Assembly (NCBI GenBank): GCA_019245115.1
Contig: JAFARZ010000363.1
Location: 1-52,298, forward strand
Origin: Streptosporangiaceae bacterium
GTDB lineage: Bacteria; Actinomycetota; Actinomycetes; Streptosporangiales; Streptosporangiaceae
Reading direction: 5' to 3'
Length of the DNA: 52,298 nucleotides
Shown piece after piece: positions 1 through 6,593 of the stretch (within the stretch, counting starts at the first letter, position 1; each line of letters begins with the position of its first letter). Under the pieces are notes generated by a model. That model was not told the DNA's origin, did no database searches, and saw nothing but the letters and a program-made list of their open reading frames with translations. A program made the translations under genes and the position numbers.

Positions 1-123
1 TGTTTGTATCCATTTCCTCACAAGGGGTATCGTCCCACAACAGCCACACCACCACGGGACGACACGCCGCCGCCCCGGCAACTTGACACCAGCCCAGCAC
101 CGAGCGCAGGTAACAGCCTCTAG

Positions 124-159
124 AGGGGGTGCGATGGCACATTCACCCCCTGGAGGGGG
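124..159 (-). terminator. Hairpins downstream of aceE
   Basis: Just past the aceE stop codon there are two mutually exclusive inverted repeats: AGGGGGTG (124-131) pairs with CACCCCCT (144-151), and CCCCC (146-150) pairs with GGGGG (155-159). There is no T-tract, so this would be a hairpin-type stop or mRNA-stabilising structure rather than a classical intrinsic terminator. The remaining bases 1-169 hold nothing else that I can support. Confidence 0.45.
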
Positions 160-169
160 ACCCCCGGGG

Positions 170-2911
170 CTAGCCGAGCGCCTGGCTCACCGCCACGTCC
201 AGGCCGTACTTGGCGATGGCCTGGCCGGGGACGGACGCGTCCACCGAACCGGACCGGGCGAGCTCCCACAGCACCGCCACGGCGATCGACTCGGCGTCCA
301 CGTTGAAGAACCGCCGCGCCGCCGGACGGGTGTCACTGAACCCGAACCCGTCGGTGCCCAGCGACGTGTACGTACCAGGAACCCACCGCGCGATCTGGTC
401 CGGCACCGCCTTGATCCAGTCGGACACCGCGACCACCGGGCCCGACGCATCAGACAAAGCCGAGGTCACGTACGGCACGCGAGCCTCCTCCGACGGGTGC
501 AGCATGTTCCAGGACTCGCACCGCAGCGCGTCCCGGCGCAGCTCGGTCCACGAGGTGCAGGACCACACGTCGGCCGACACGCCCCAGTCCGAAGCGAGCA
601 GCTCGCAAGCCCGCACCGCCTGCCGTACCGCCACCCCGGAGGCCAGGATCTGGGCCTTGGGACCTGATACCACCGACCGTTCGTCAAAAAACCGGTAAAG
701 CCCCCGCAGGATCCCCTCTTCCAGCTCAGGCCTATCCAAGGGCACCGGAGGCTGCGGGTACGGCTCGTTGTAGACGGTGAGGTAGTAGAAGATGTTCTCG
801 CCGTCCGGGTGCTCGGGTGTCGGGTCGTACATCCGCCGCAGCGCGTCCTTGACGACGACACCCAGCTCGTAGGCCCACGCGCAGTCGTACGAAACGCAGG
901 CCTCGGAGACCGAAGACAGCAACAGCGAGTGCCCGTCGTTGTGCTGCAGTCCCTCGCCGGTCAATGTCGTGCGGCCCGCGGTCGCACCGAGCAGGAACCC
1001 GCGCCCGAGCTGGTCGCCGAGCAGCCACATCTCGTCGCCGGTGCGCTGCCAGCCGAACATCGAGTAGAACACGTACACCGGGATCATGTGCGTGCCGTGG
1101 GTGGCGTACGACGTCCCCGCGGCTATCACCGACCCCATGGCGCCGGCCTCGCTGATGCCCTCGTGCAGGATCTGGCCCTTCTCGGACTCCTTGTAGGACA
1201 GCAGCAGGTTGCGGTCGACCGCCTCGTACGTCTGGCCGTGCGGGGAGTAGATCTTCGCCGTGGGGAACAGCGAGTCCATCCCGAAAGTTCGCGCTTCATC
1301 CGGAATTATCGGGACAAAGCGCTCGCCGATGGCGGGGTCCTTCATCAGCTCCTTGAGCAGCCGGACGAACGCCATCGTCGTCGCCACCGCCTGCTTGCCC
1401 GAGCCCTTGCGCAGCTCCTCGTACACCGAGTCCGGCGGCTGCGGCAGCGCCTTGGCCCGGACCACCCGCCGCGGCAGCACGCCGCCCAGCGCGGCCCGCC
1501 GCTCCCGCATGTACTGGATCTCGTCGGAGTCCTCGCCCGGGTGGTAGTACGGCGGCAGCTCGGCCTCCAGGGCCGAATCCGGTATCGGCAGGTACAGCCG
1601 GTCGCGGAACTCCTTCAGCTCGGCCACGGTGAGCTTCTTCATCTGGTGCGTGGCGTTGCGCGCCTCGAAGTCCTTGCCCAGCGTCCAGCCCTTGATCGTG
1701 TGGGTGAGGATCACCGTCGGCTGCCCGACGTGCTCCCTGGCCGCCTTGAACGCCGCGTACACCTTCCGGTAGTCGTGCCCGCCGCGGGACAGCGAGCGCA
1801 GCTCGTCGTCGGACAGGTGGGCGACCATCGCCCGCAGCCGCGGGTCGCCGCCGAAGAAGTTGTCCCTGATGTACGCGCCGGTCTCGACGGAGTAGGTCTG
1901 GAACTGCCCGTCCGGCGTGGTGTTCATCTTGTTCACCAGCACGCCGTCGGTGTCCTGGGCCAGCAGCGGATCCCAGTCCCGGCCCCAGATCACCTTGATG
2001 ACGTTCCAGCCGGCGCCGCGGAAGAACGCCTCCAGCTCCTGGATGATCTTCCCGTTGCCGCGGACCGGGCCGTCCAGCCGCTGCAAGTTGCAGTTGATGA
2101 CGAAGGTCAGGTTGTCCAGTTCCTCGCGCGCCGCCATGCCGATCGCGCCGAGCGCCTCCGGCTCGTCCATCTCGCCGTCGCCGAGGAACGCCCAGACGTG
2201 CGATCGCGAGGTGTCATGCAGTTCCCGGGCGAGCAGGTAGCGGTTGAACCGCGCCTGGTAGATCGCGTTGAGCGCGCCCAGCCCCATGGACACCGTGGGA
2301 AACTCCCAGAAGTCCGGCATCAGCCGAGGGTGCGGGTAGGACGGCAGGCCGCCGCCCGGGTGGGACAGCTCCTGGCGGAAGCCATTGAGCTGGTCTTCGG
2401 TCAGCCGGCCCTCCAGGAAGGCGCGGGCGTAGATGCCCGGGGCGGCGTGTCCCTGGAAGTACACCTGGTCGCCGGACTCGCGGTGATCCTTGCCCCGGAA
2501 GAAGTGGTTGAAGCCGACCTCGTAGAGCGATGCGGCACTGGCATAAGTCGCGATATGTCCGCCTACGCCCATGCCCGGGCGATTCGCCCGGCTCACCATG
2601 ACGGCGGCGTTCCACCGGATGTAGGCGCGGATCCTCCGTTCGACGTGCTCGTCGCCCGGGAACCACGGCTCGCGCTCCGGCGGGATCGTGTTGATGTAGT
2701 CGGTGGATCGGAGGCCGGGCACTCCCACCTGCTGCTCGCGCGCACGCTCGAGCAGGCGGAGCATGACGTACCTGGCCCTGGTGCGACCCCGCGTCCGGAC
2801 GACATTGTCGAAGGATTCAACCCATTCGCGGGTTTCGTCGGGATCGATATCTGGGAGCTGAGTGGGTAGCCCGTCGCTGATGATGGAGAAACGCTGGCGT
2901 CCGGAAGCCAC
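170..2911 (-). CDS. aceE: Pyruvate dehydrogenase E1 component, homodimeric type
   Basis: This protein of 913 residues matches the AceE family in length and sequence throughout. AceE decarboxylates pyruvate with thiamine diphosphate and passes the acetyl group to the lipoyl E2 subunit in the cytosol. The thiamine diphosphate/Mg motif is visible as GDGEMDE (about residues 244-250) followed by NCNLQRLDG (about 273-281). The start is a GTG at 2909-2911 preceded on the minus strand by a GGAAGGCGAGG purine stretch. It is divergent from the DUF3052 and peroxiredoxin genes, an arrangement common in actinomycetes. A long plus-strand reading frame through the gene (809-2869) is an antisense artefact of the GC bias. 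Confidence 0.97.
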   Translation of the reverse strand: MASGRQRFSIISDGLPTQLPDIDPDETREWVESFDNVVRTRGRTRARYVMLRLLERAREQQVGVPGLRSTDYINTIPPEREPWFPGDEHVERRIRAYIRWNAAVMVSRANRPGMGVGGHIATYASAASLYEVGFNHFFRGKDHRESGDQVYFQGHAAPGIYARAFLEGRLTEDQLNGFRQELSHPGGGLPSYPHPRLMPDFWEFPTVSMGLGALNAIYQARFNRYLLARELHDTSRSHVWAFLGDGEMDEPEALGAIGMAAREELDNLTFVINCNLQRLDGPVRGNGKIIQELEAFFRGAGWNVIKVIWGRDWDPLLAQDTDGVLVNKMNTTPDGQFQTYSVETGAYIRDNFFGGDPRLRAMVAHLSDDELRSLSRGGHDYRKVYAAFKAAREHVGQPTVILTHTIKGWTLGKDFEARNATHQMKKLTVAELKEFRDRLYLPIPDSALEAELPPYYHPGEDSDEIQYMRERRAALGGVLPRRVVRAKALPQPPDSVYEELRKGSGKQAVATTMAFVRLLKELMKDPAIGERFVPIIPDEARTFGMDSLFPTAKIYSPHGQTYEAVDRNLLLSYKESEKGQILHEGISEAGAMGSVIAAGTSYATHGTHMIPVYVFYSMFGWQRTGDEMWLLGDQLGRGFLLGATAGRTTLTGEGLQHNDGHSLLLSSVSEACVSYDCAWAYELGVVVKDALRRMYDPTPEHPDGENIFYYLTVYNEPYPQPPVPLDRPELEEGILRGLYRFFDERSVVSGPKAQILASGVAVRQAVRACELLASDWGVSADVWSCTSWTELRRDALRCESWNMLHPSEEARVPYVTSALSDASGPVVAVSDWIKAVPDQIARWVPGTYTSLGTDGFGFSDTRPAARRFFNVDAESIAVAVLWELARSGSVDASVPGQAIAKYGLDVAVSQALG

Positions 2912-3297
2912 GGGGTAGCCTCGCCTTCCGCGGGTGTCTGGCGGCCGCCGGCGATTGGTAGGGACGCCGGGCTGGTCGCGTGTCTAACTGGCTAAATGTA
3001 TTGTCCAGACCAATCGTGGTACGGATTGGCCTTGAGCGCATCTCTACTCAAAGGTAACCGCGACGGCCACCGCAGACTTCCGCCGGCTTGCGCTCTTGGT
3101 GTTCGCCGTAAGCCGATTCTTTCATTACCCTACGTGACAAACGCGGCTGTCCGTAACGGATGCGGGGGCCGGGGAGATCAATTTATGGTGGCGGTTTTCC
3201 GGCCTGGGGCGATTGCCACTTGCGCACTGGGCCGACCCAGTGTGAACTGTCCCAACAAGAAGGCTCTGCCTATGAAACATGCGGAGGAGGAGCGTTA
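2912..3297. other. Divergent promoter region between aceE and DUF3052
   Basis: This 386-base gap separates the divergent aceE and DUF3052 genes and must hold both promoters. Its middle is less GC-rich than the flanks. Apart from the palindrome-like site at 2999-3014 and the ribosome-binding site before 3298 I see no repeat or gene in it. Confidence 0.6.
2999..3014. promoter_or_regulatory. Possible GntR/DasR-type operator upstream of aceE
   Basis: TATTGTCCAGACCAAT agrees at about 11 of 16 positions with the streptomycete DasR site (a palindrome centred on GGTCTAGACC). It lies about 90 bases upstream of the aceE start. A link between GlcNAc sensing and pyruvate oxidation would make sense, but one imperfect match in GC-rich DNA is weak evidence. 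Confidence 0.25.
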
Positions 3298-3726
3298 GTG
3301 AGCGCGACCGCGGGTCAGGCCCAGGACGAAAGGGGCCAGGCCGAGCGGCTCGGTATCAAACCGGGCCAGGTGGTGCAGGAGATCGGCTATGACGATGATT
3401 GCGACGAGCAGCTGCGCGACGCGATCTCGGGTACTGACGGCGTGGAGCTGGTCGATGACCAGTATGACGACGTGGTCGATGTGGTCCTGCTGTGGTGGCG
3501 TGAGGGGGACGGCGACCTGGTCGAATCCCTCATGGACGCCCTTACGCCGCTCGCCGATGGGGGGTACATCTGGCTGCTCACGCCGAAGGCGGGCAGGCCA
3601 GGCCACGTCGAGCCGAGTGACATCGGGGAGGCAGCGCCCGCCGTGGGCCTGTCTCAGACCTCAAGCGTGAGCGCGGCCCGCGACTGGTCGGGCTCCAGGC
3701 TGGTGGCGCCAAAAGCAAAGCGTTAA
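3298..3726 (+). CDS. DUF3052 family protein
   Basis: This is a small acidic cytoplasmic protein of 142 residues beginning VSATAGQAQDERG. The family is restricted to actinobacteria and has no established activity. The fold is probably methyltransferase-like without a clear catalytic motif: the central part (VDVVLLWWREGDGDLVESL, then GGYIWLLTPKAG) reads like the late strands of a Rossmann-type fold. The start is the GTG at 3298, preceded by an excellent ribosome-binding site GGAGGAGG at 3282-3289; the open frame extends further upstream to 3160 but without such a site. It sits between aceE and the peroxiredoxin, as in many actinomycetes. Confidence 0.85.
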   Translation: MSATAGQAQDERGQAERLGIKPGQVVQEIGYDDDCDEQLRDAISGTDGVELVDDQYDDVVDVVLLWWREGDGDLVESLMDALTPLADGGYIWLLTPKAGRPGHVEPSDIGEAAPAVGLSQTSSVSAARDWSGSRLVAPKAKR

Positions 3727-3800
3727 CACGAACGGCCGGTGGCTCGACGCCTGGTAACGTCTCAACTTCCGGGGTGAGGACGCGGCGTTCCCGTGATTGC

Positions 3801-3806
3801 GGGTAC
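3801..3806 (+). promoter_or_regulatory. Possible GGGTAC -10 box for leaderless peroxiredoxin mRNA
   Basis: GGGTAC lies exactly 10 bases before the ATG at 3817, the same geometry as the stress-type promoters found elsewhere in the window. No good GNNT -35 element lies 14-16 bases upstream, so this is the weakest of the set. Confidence 0.25.
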
Positions 3807-3816
3807 GCTGCGGACC

Positions 3817-4278
3817 ATGAGCGTTGAGGTTGGCGAGCAGGCACCCGACTTCGAGTTGACCGACCAGCACGGGACTCCGGTCCGGTTGTCTTCGTTCCGC
3901 GGCTCGAAGAACGTGGTGCTCGTGTTTTACCCGCTGGCGTTCAGCGGGGTGTGCACCGGTGAGCTCTGCGCGATGCGCGATGACTTCCCGGAGGTGTCAC
4001 GCGACGACGTGGAGTTGCTGACCGTGTCGGTCGACTCCACGTTCGTGCTCCGTACCTGGTCGGAGCAGCAGGGATTCTCCTTCGGCCTGCTGTCGGACTT
4101 CTGGCCGCACGGGGCGGTGGCGTCAGCGTACGGCGTGTTCGACGCGGATCGCGGGGTCGCGGTCCGCGGTACGTTCGTCATCGACAAGTCCGGCATCGTG
4201 CGGTGGAAGGTCGTCCACCCGATCCCGCAGGCCCGCGACATCGCCGAATACCAGAAAGCGCTAGCTTCACTGTCGTAG
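3817..4278 (+). CDS. Peroxiredoxin, AhpE/Bcp-like
   Basis: This thiol peroxidase of 153 residues, the same length as mycobacterial AhpE, reduces hydroperoxides in the cytosol. The peroxidatic cysteine is C46 in AFSGVCTGELC, within the PLAFSGVC context typical of AhpE. A second cysteine, C51, gives the C-x4-C spacing of Bcp/PrxQ enzymes that form an intrahelical disulfide; mycobacterial AhpE lacks it. The LLSDFWPHGAVASAYGVF segment is also AhpE-like. I chose ATG 3817 over the in-frame GTG at 3793 because homologues begin about here and a GGGTAC box 10 bases upstream suggests a leaderless message. Confidence 0.93.
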   Translation: MSVEVGEQAPDFELTDQHGTPVRLSSFRGSKNVVLVFYPLAFSGVCTGELCAMRDDFPEVSRDDVELLTVSVDSTFVLRTWSEQQGFSFGLLSDFWPHGAVASAYGVFDADRGVAVRGTFVIDKSGIVRWKVVHPIPQARDIAEYQKALASLS

Positions 4279-4284
4279 GTTCCC

Positions 4285-4764
4285 GTGCCCTGTTATCGCT
4301 GCGGTGTCCGGCAGACCGACCCGTCCCGCGGGTCGAGTCCGTGGCGCCGCGGCGTGCGCGGGGATCACCTTGTGCTGGTGTGCCCCGCGTGCCAGGCGTC
4401 GGTTCCGGACTGGGCCGCCGAACTGGATCGCTGCGGCGGGTGCCTGAGCACTCACCTGATCCGCCGCCTGGGCCAGATCGAGTGCCTCGACTGCGGCTGG
4501 ACGCGCGACCCGGCGCCGGTTCCGGGGCCGGGTCCCGTCTCGGCCGGATCGGCTTCGGCTTCTTCGGATTCTTCGGATTCTTCGGCTGGGGCATCTTCGG
4601 CTGGGGCTGGGGCTCCGGCGCCGGCTGGGGCTGGGGACTCGGCCTCGGCTGGTGCGGGGCTTGCCGACGCCTCGGCCACCGGCGCGGCGGATGCCGGGTC
4701 CCACGATCCCACCCTCGCCGACGAGGTAAGCCGCGCCCTCGACCGCGTCCTGGGCCGCCACTAG
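4285..4764 (+). CDS. Zinc-ribbon protein with low-complexity Ser/Ala/Gly linker
   Basis: This predicted protein of 159 residues has four CxxC pairs (C3/C6, C33/C36, C50/C53, C67/C70), enough to build two zinc ribbons. A spacer of about 60 residues rich in Ser, Ala, Gly and Pro follows, then a short amphipathic C-terminus (DEVSRALDRVLGRH). It starts with GTG six bases after the peroxiredoxin stop, so the two are probably co-transcribed. The linker is encoded by short near-repeats (TCTTCGGAT, GGCTGGGGC units), so its length is probably variable between strains. The function is unknown; a protein- or nucleic-acid-binding role is a guess from the zinc ribbons. Confidence 0.72.
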   Translation: MPCYRCGVRQTDPSRGSSPWRRGVRGDHLVLVCPACQASVPDWAAELDRCGGCLSTHLIRRLGQIECLDCGWTRDPAPVPGPGPVSAGSASASSDSSDSSAGASSAGAGAPAPAGAGDSASAGAGLADASATGAADAGSHDPTLADEVSRALDRVLGRH

Positions 4765-4820
4765 CCCCGGCCGGTTCCCGCATCCGTTGGCCCGTACCCG
4801 TGCCGGTTCCTGTCTGCGCC

Positions 4821-4895
4821 AGACCTTGCCGTTTAGTTGGTTGGACACAACCGGACAAAGCGGCAAGATGATCAACCATCTCGACGGCAAGGTCT
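4821..4895. repeat. Long imperfect inverted repeat, 23-base arms
   Basis: The arms at 4821-4843 and 4873-4895 are reverse complements at 20 of 23 positions, both ending in AGACCTTGCCG, with a 29-base loop. The loop contains a further CGGCAAG able to pair with CTTGCCG of the left arm. It lies between the zinc-ribbon gene and the DUF2795-like gene and could act as a terminator or be the remnant of a small inverted-repeat element. Confidence 0.6.
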
Positions 4896-4916
4896 CCTCG
4901 CCGCCGCCGGGCGCTG

Positions 4917-4930
4917 TGATAACAGCAAGA
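4917..4930 (+). repeat. TGATAACAGCAAGA motif, copy 1, before G-rich promoter
   Basis: The 14-mer TGATAACAGCAAGA occurs here and at 30801-30814. In both places it is followed by a long G-rich purine stretch and then a GGGTAG box nine bases before an ATG. Confidence 0.5.
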
Positions 4931-4967
4931 TGCGCGAGGCGGGGGAGAGGTGAGGGATGGGCGCGGG

Positions 4968-4992
4968 GGATAGGCGCGGGTGGAGCGGGTAG
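4968..4992 (+). promoter_or_regulatory. Stress-type promoter GGAT-N15-GGGTAG, leaderless
   Basis: GGAT at 4968-4971 and GGGTAG at 4987-4992, 15 bases apart, fit the GNNT-N14-16-GGGTA pattern of SigB/SigF promoters. Only nine bases separate the -10 box from the ATG at 5002, so the transcript is probably leaderless. The surrounding G-rich DNA raises the chance of a fortuitous match. Confidence 0.4.
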
Positions 4993-5001
4993 GCGCGCGG
5001 G

Positions 5002-5379
5002 ATGGAACACAGCGCTAAGCATGGGCGGCTCACGGATGAGCAGCTCAAGCACGAGACGGAGCCCATCGAGAGGGGCGCGCCGCAGCGATCCCATACCGAG
5101 GAATGGCGCGAGGTGGAGCCGGTCGGCAGGATTCCCGCCGAGCGTCCCGAGAGCGTCGACCCCACCGAACAGGACATCGGACTGCGGGCGGAACTGGCCC
5201 GGGTCCTGACCCGGGATGACTTCCCCGCGACCCCGGACGAACTGACCGTCAAGCTGGACGACGCGGACGTGCCGGCCGAGCTGGTCGGCCGGGTGGCGGC
5301 CCTGTCGTCCGAGCAGCGATTCCAGAGCGCTCACGAGGTCATGGTGGCGCTTGGTATCAATGCGCCCGAGCAGCGATGA
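5002..5379 (+). CDS. DUF2795-like protein
   Basis: This is a hydrophilic protein of 125 residues. Its C-terminal half (about 70-120) has the DUF2795 look: FPATPDEL, then an acidic helix, PAELVGRVAAL, and AHEVMVALG at the end. The N-terminal 65 residues are charged and probably disordered. DUF2795 proteins are small cytoplasmic proteins of unknown role, abundant in actinomycete stress regulons. There is no ribosome-binding site but a good GGGTAG box nine bases upstream, so a leaderless start at ATG 5002 is preferred. Confidence 0.75.
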   Translation: MEHSAKHGRLTDEQLKHETEPIERGAPQRSHTEEWREVEPVGRIPAERPESVDPTEQDIGLRAELARVLTRDDFPATPDELTVKLDDADVPAELVGRVAALSSEQRFQSAHEVMVALGINAPEQR

Positions 5380-5392
5380 GCAACCCGATGCC

Positions 5393-5417
5393 GTTCAGCG
5401 GCATAGCCGGCTGGTAG
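5393..5417 (+). promoter_or_regulatory. Possible stress-type promoter for the first CBS gene
   Basis: GTTC at 5393-5396 and TGGTAG at 5412-5417 are 15 bases apart and resemble the other GTTC/GTTT-N15-GGGTAG promoters, with one mismatch in the -10 box. The CBS gene starts about 70 bases downstream. Confidence 0.35.
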
Positions 5418-5438
5418 CCGGGAAGGGGAGCGCGGTAA

Positions 5439-5474
5439 TCCGCGGAGAGGACACGATAGTCCGTGGAGAGGACA
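5439..5474 (+). repeat. Tandem duplication before the CBS gene ribosome-binding site
   Basis: TCCGCGGAGAGGACA (5439-5453) is repeated as TCCGTGGAGAGGACA (5460-5474) with a 21-base period. This duplicates the purine-rich stretch just upstream of the true ribosome-binding site. Confidence 0.5.
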
Positions 5475-5485
5475 GGAGGCGCCTA

Positions 5486-5902
5486 ATGGCCACGAAAGTC
5501 CGGGATGTGATGACGCCTGGCCCCATCGGGGTGGACTACAACCAGTCGATCGCCGAAGCCGCGCAGACCATGCGCGACTGGGGAGTCGGCGCCGTGCTGG
5601 TCGTCAGCGACCAGGCGCTGCAGGGCATGGTCACCGACCGCGATCTGGTGGTGCGGGGGATAGCCGAGTCGCACAGCATCAGCGAGCCCGTCGGCCCGCT
5701 GAGCAGCGAGGACCTGGTGGGCGTCAACGCCGACGACGACGTGACCGAGGCCGTGCGGCTGATGCGCGAGAACGCGGTCCGCAGGCTCCCGGTGATCGAG
5801 GACGGGCAGGTGGCCGGCATGGTTTCGCTCGGCGACCTGGCCGTCGACCAGGATCCCGGCTCAGCCCTCGCCGACGTCAGCCGGGCCGGCCCCAACAGCT
5901 AG
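5486..5902 (+). CDS. Two-CBS-domain protein (Hrp1-like)
   Basis: This protein of 138 residues consists of two CBS domains and little else (about 8-60 and 72-125). It has the usual RDVMTP opening, the VTDRDLVVRG motif in CBS1 and RLPVIEDG...MVSLGDLA in CBS2. Stand-alone CBS pairs bind adenine nucleotides and sense energy status; mycobacterial Hrp1 (Rv2626c) of the dormancy regulon has this architecture. The start is ATG 5486 with AGGAGGC at 5474-5480. A paralogue lies at 10881-11300, and both end with the same GSALADVS tail. The ligand is unknown. Confidence 0.93.
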   Translation: MATKVRDVMTPGPIGVDYNQSIAEAAQTMRDWGVGAVLVVSDQALQGMVTDRDLVVRGIAESHSISEPVGPLSSEDLVGVNADDDVTEAVRLMRENAVRRLPVIEDGQVAGMVSLGDLAVDQDPGSALADVSRAGPNS

Positions 5903-6256
5903 CTAGAGCGCCGGTCCCAGTAGTGGGGCTGGACTTGCTGGCCGTGCAGCTATTGTCTATTTTGCCGGATTCGCTGGGCAGGTTTTCGTGGTTGATCCGG
6001 GCTTCGTGGTGATCATTGTGCATTATAGTGCACAAAAATCACCGCAGAACCCCGATTTACCGCAGTAATCCGAGCGACCCGCCGCGCGGGCATCCGGCCG
6101 TTGAGCGGCACTCTCGCCAAGCCCGCCCCGCCGCCGGCGGGCGTCCTCGCTTAACGGCATGTGACAGCCATGTCGTCAGGACGACATGAATGTGGCGTTC
6201 ATGCCGTTGGGCGCGCGGCGATTCGTTGGGGGCGGGGCGGGGGTCACAGGCGCGGG
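5903..6256. other. Intergenic region with a hairpin element
   Basis: Apart from the hairpin element at 5989-6066 I see no gene here. It is less GC-rich than its flanks around 5940-6070 and separates the CBS gene from a convergent small membrane-protein gene. Confidence 0.6.
5989..6066. repeat. Hairpin element, copy 1 (GTGCACAAAAATCACC family)
   Basis: Two arms of about 35 bases pair at roughly 26 positions around a TTATAG loop; the inner stem is GTGCA/TGCAC. The right arm contains GTGCACAAAAATCACC, and a closely related hairpin lies at 48981-49052. It has no coding capacity. Candidate explanations are a miniature inverted-repeat element, a REP-like sequence or a structured RNA. Confidence 0.7.
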
Positions 6257-6550
6257 TCAGAGGTCCATGGGGCTGGAACGGCCGACGGACCGCGACTCGT
6301 GGCTTTCGACCTGCTCCTCCGGCTCAGGCGGGTTTCCGCCGCCCTCGGGCACGGGCGCGTCGCGGCGCGGGGCCACGCTGCGGCCCCCGCCGACGTGCTG
6401 GCCGCCCTGGACCACCCCGCGCATGTGCTCTAGGTGCCGCCTCTTGTGGCCCGGATGCCTGGCCGCCCACCGTACCGCGACAAGCCAGATGACCAGCGTC
6501 ACCACGATGACGACACATAGGACCCAGATTCCGGTCGTGGTTCCAGTCAT
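6257..6550 (-). CDS. Small single-pass membrane protein
   Basis: The predicted product has 97 residues: a short N-terminus (MTGTTTG), one strongly hydrophobic helix (about 8-27, IWVLCVVIVVTLVIWLVAV), a basic cluster (RHPGHKRRHLEH) that should stay inside, and a Pro/Glu/Ser-rich cytoplasmic tail. Small stress-membrane proteins in actinomycetes often look like this; no family is recognised. I chose the ATG at 6548-6550 because a GTTC-N15-GGGTAG promoter lies 10 bases upstream and a GGAG stretch precedes it. The frame stays open to 6595 but those codons would overlap the promoter. It is divergent from the transketolase. Confidence 0.62.
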   Translation of the reverse strand: MTGTTTGIWVLCVVIVVTLVIWLVAVRWAARHPGHKRRHLEHMRGVVQGGQHVGGGRSVAPRRDAPVPEGGGNPPEPEEQVESHESRSVGRSSPMDL

Positions 6551-6560
6551 AACGGCTCCG

Positions 6561-6585
6561 CTACCCGCCGCGACCGCGCATGAAC
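6561..6585 (-). promoter_or_regulatory. Stress-type promoter GTTC-N15-GGGTAG, leaderless
   Basis: Read on the minus strand, GTTC (6582-6585) is followed after 15 bases by GGGTAG (6561-6566), and the ATG at 6550 begins 10 bases later. The match to the SigB/SigF consensus is good except for G at the last -10 position. Confidence 0.5.
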
Positions 6586-6593
6586 ATGTTCGC

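Noticed and set aside
809..2869. Plus-strand open frame of 686 codons through aceE
   Set aside because: It is antisense to a clearly conserved enzyme, its translation is Arg/Val/Gly-rich without motifs, and such frames arise from third-position GC bias.
6186..6593. N-terminal extension of the transketolase frame
   Set aside because: It crosses the divergent small membrane-protein gene and its promoter, and lacks similarity to transketolases.
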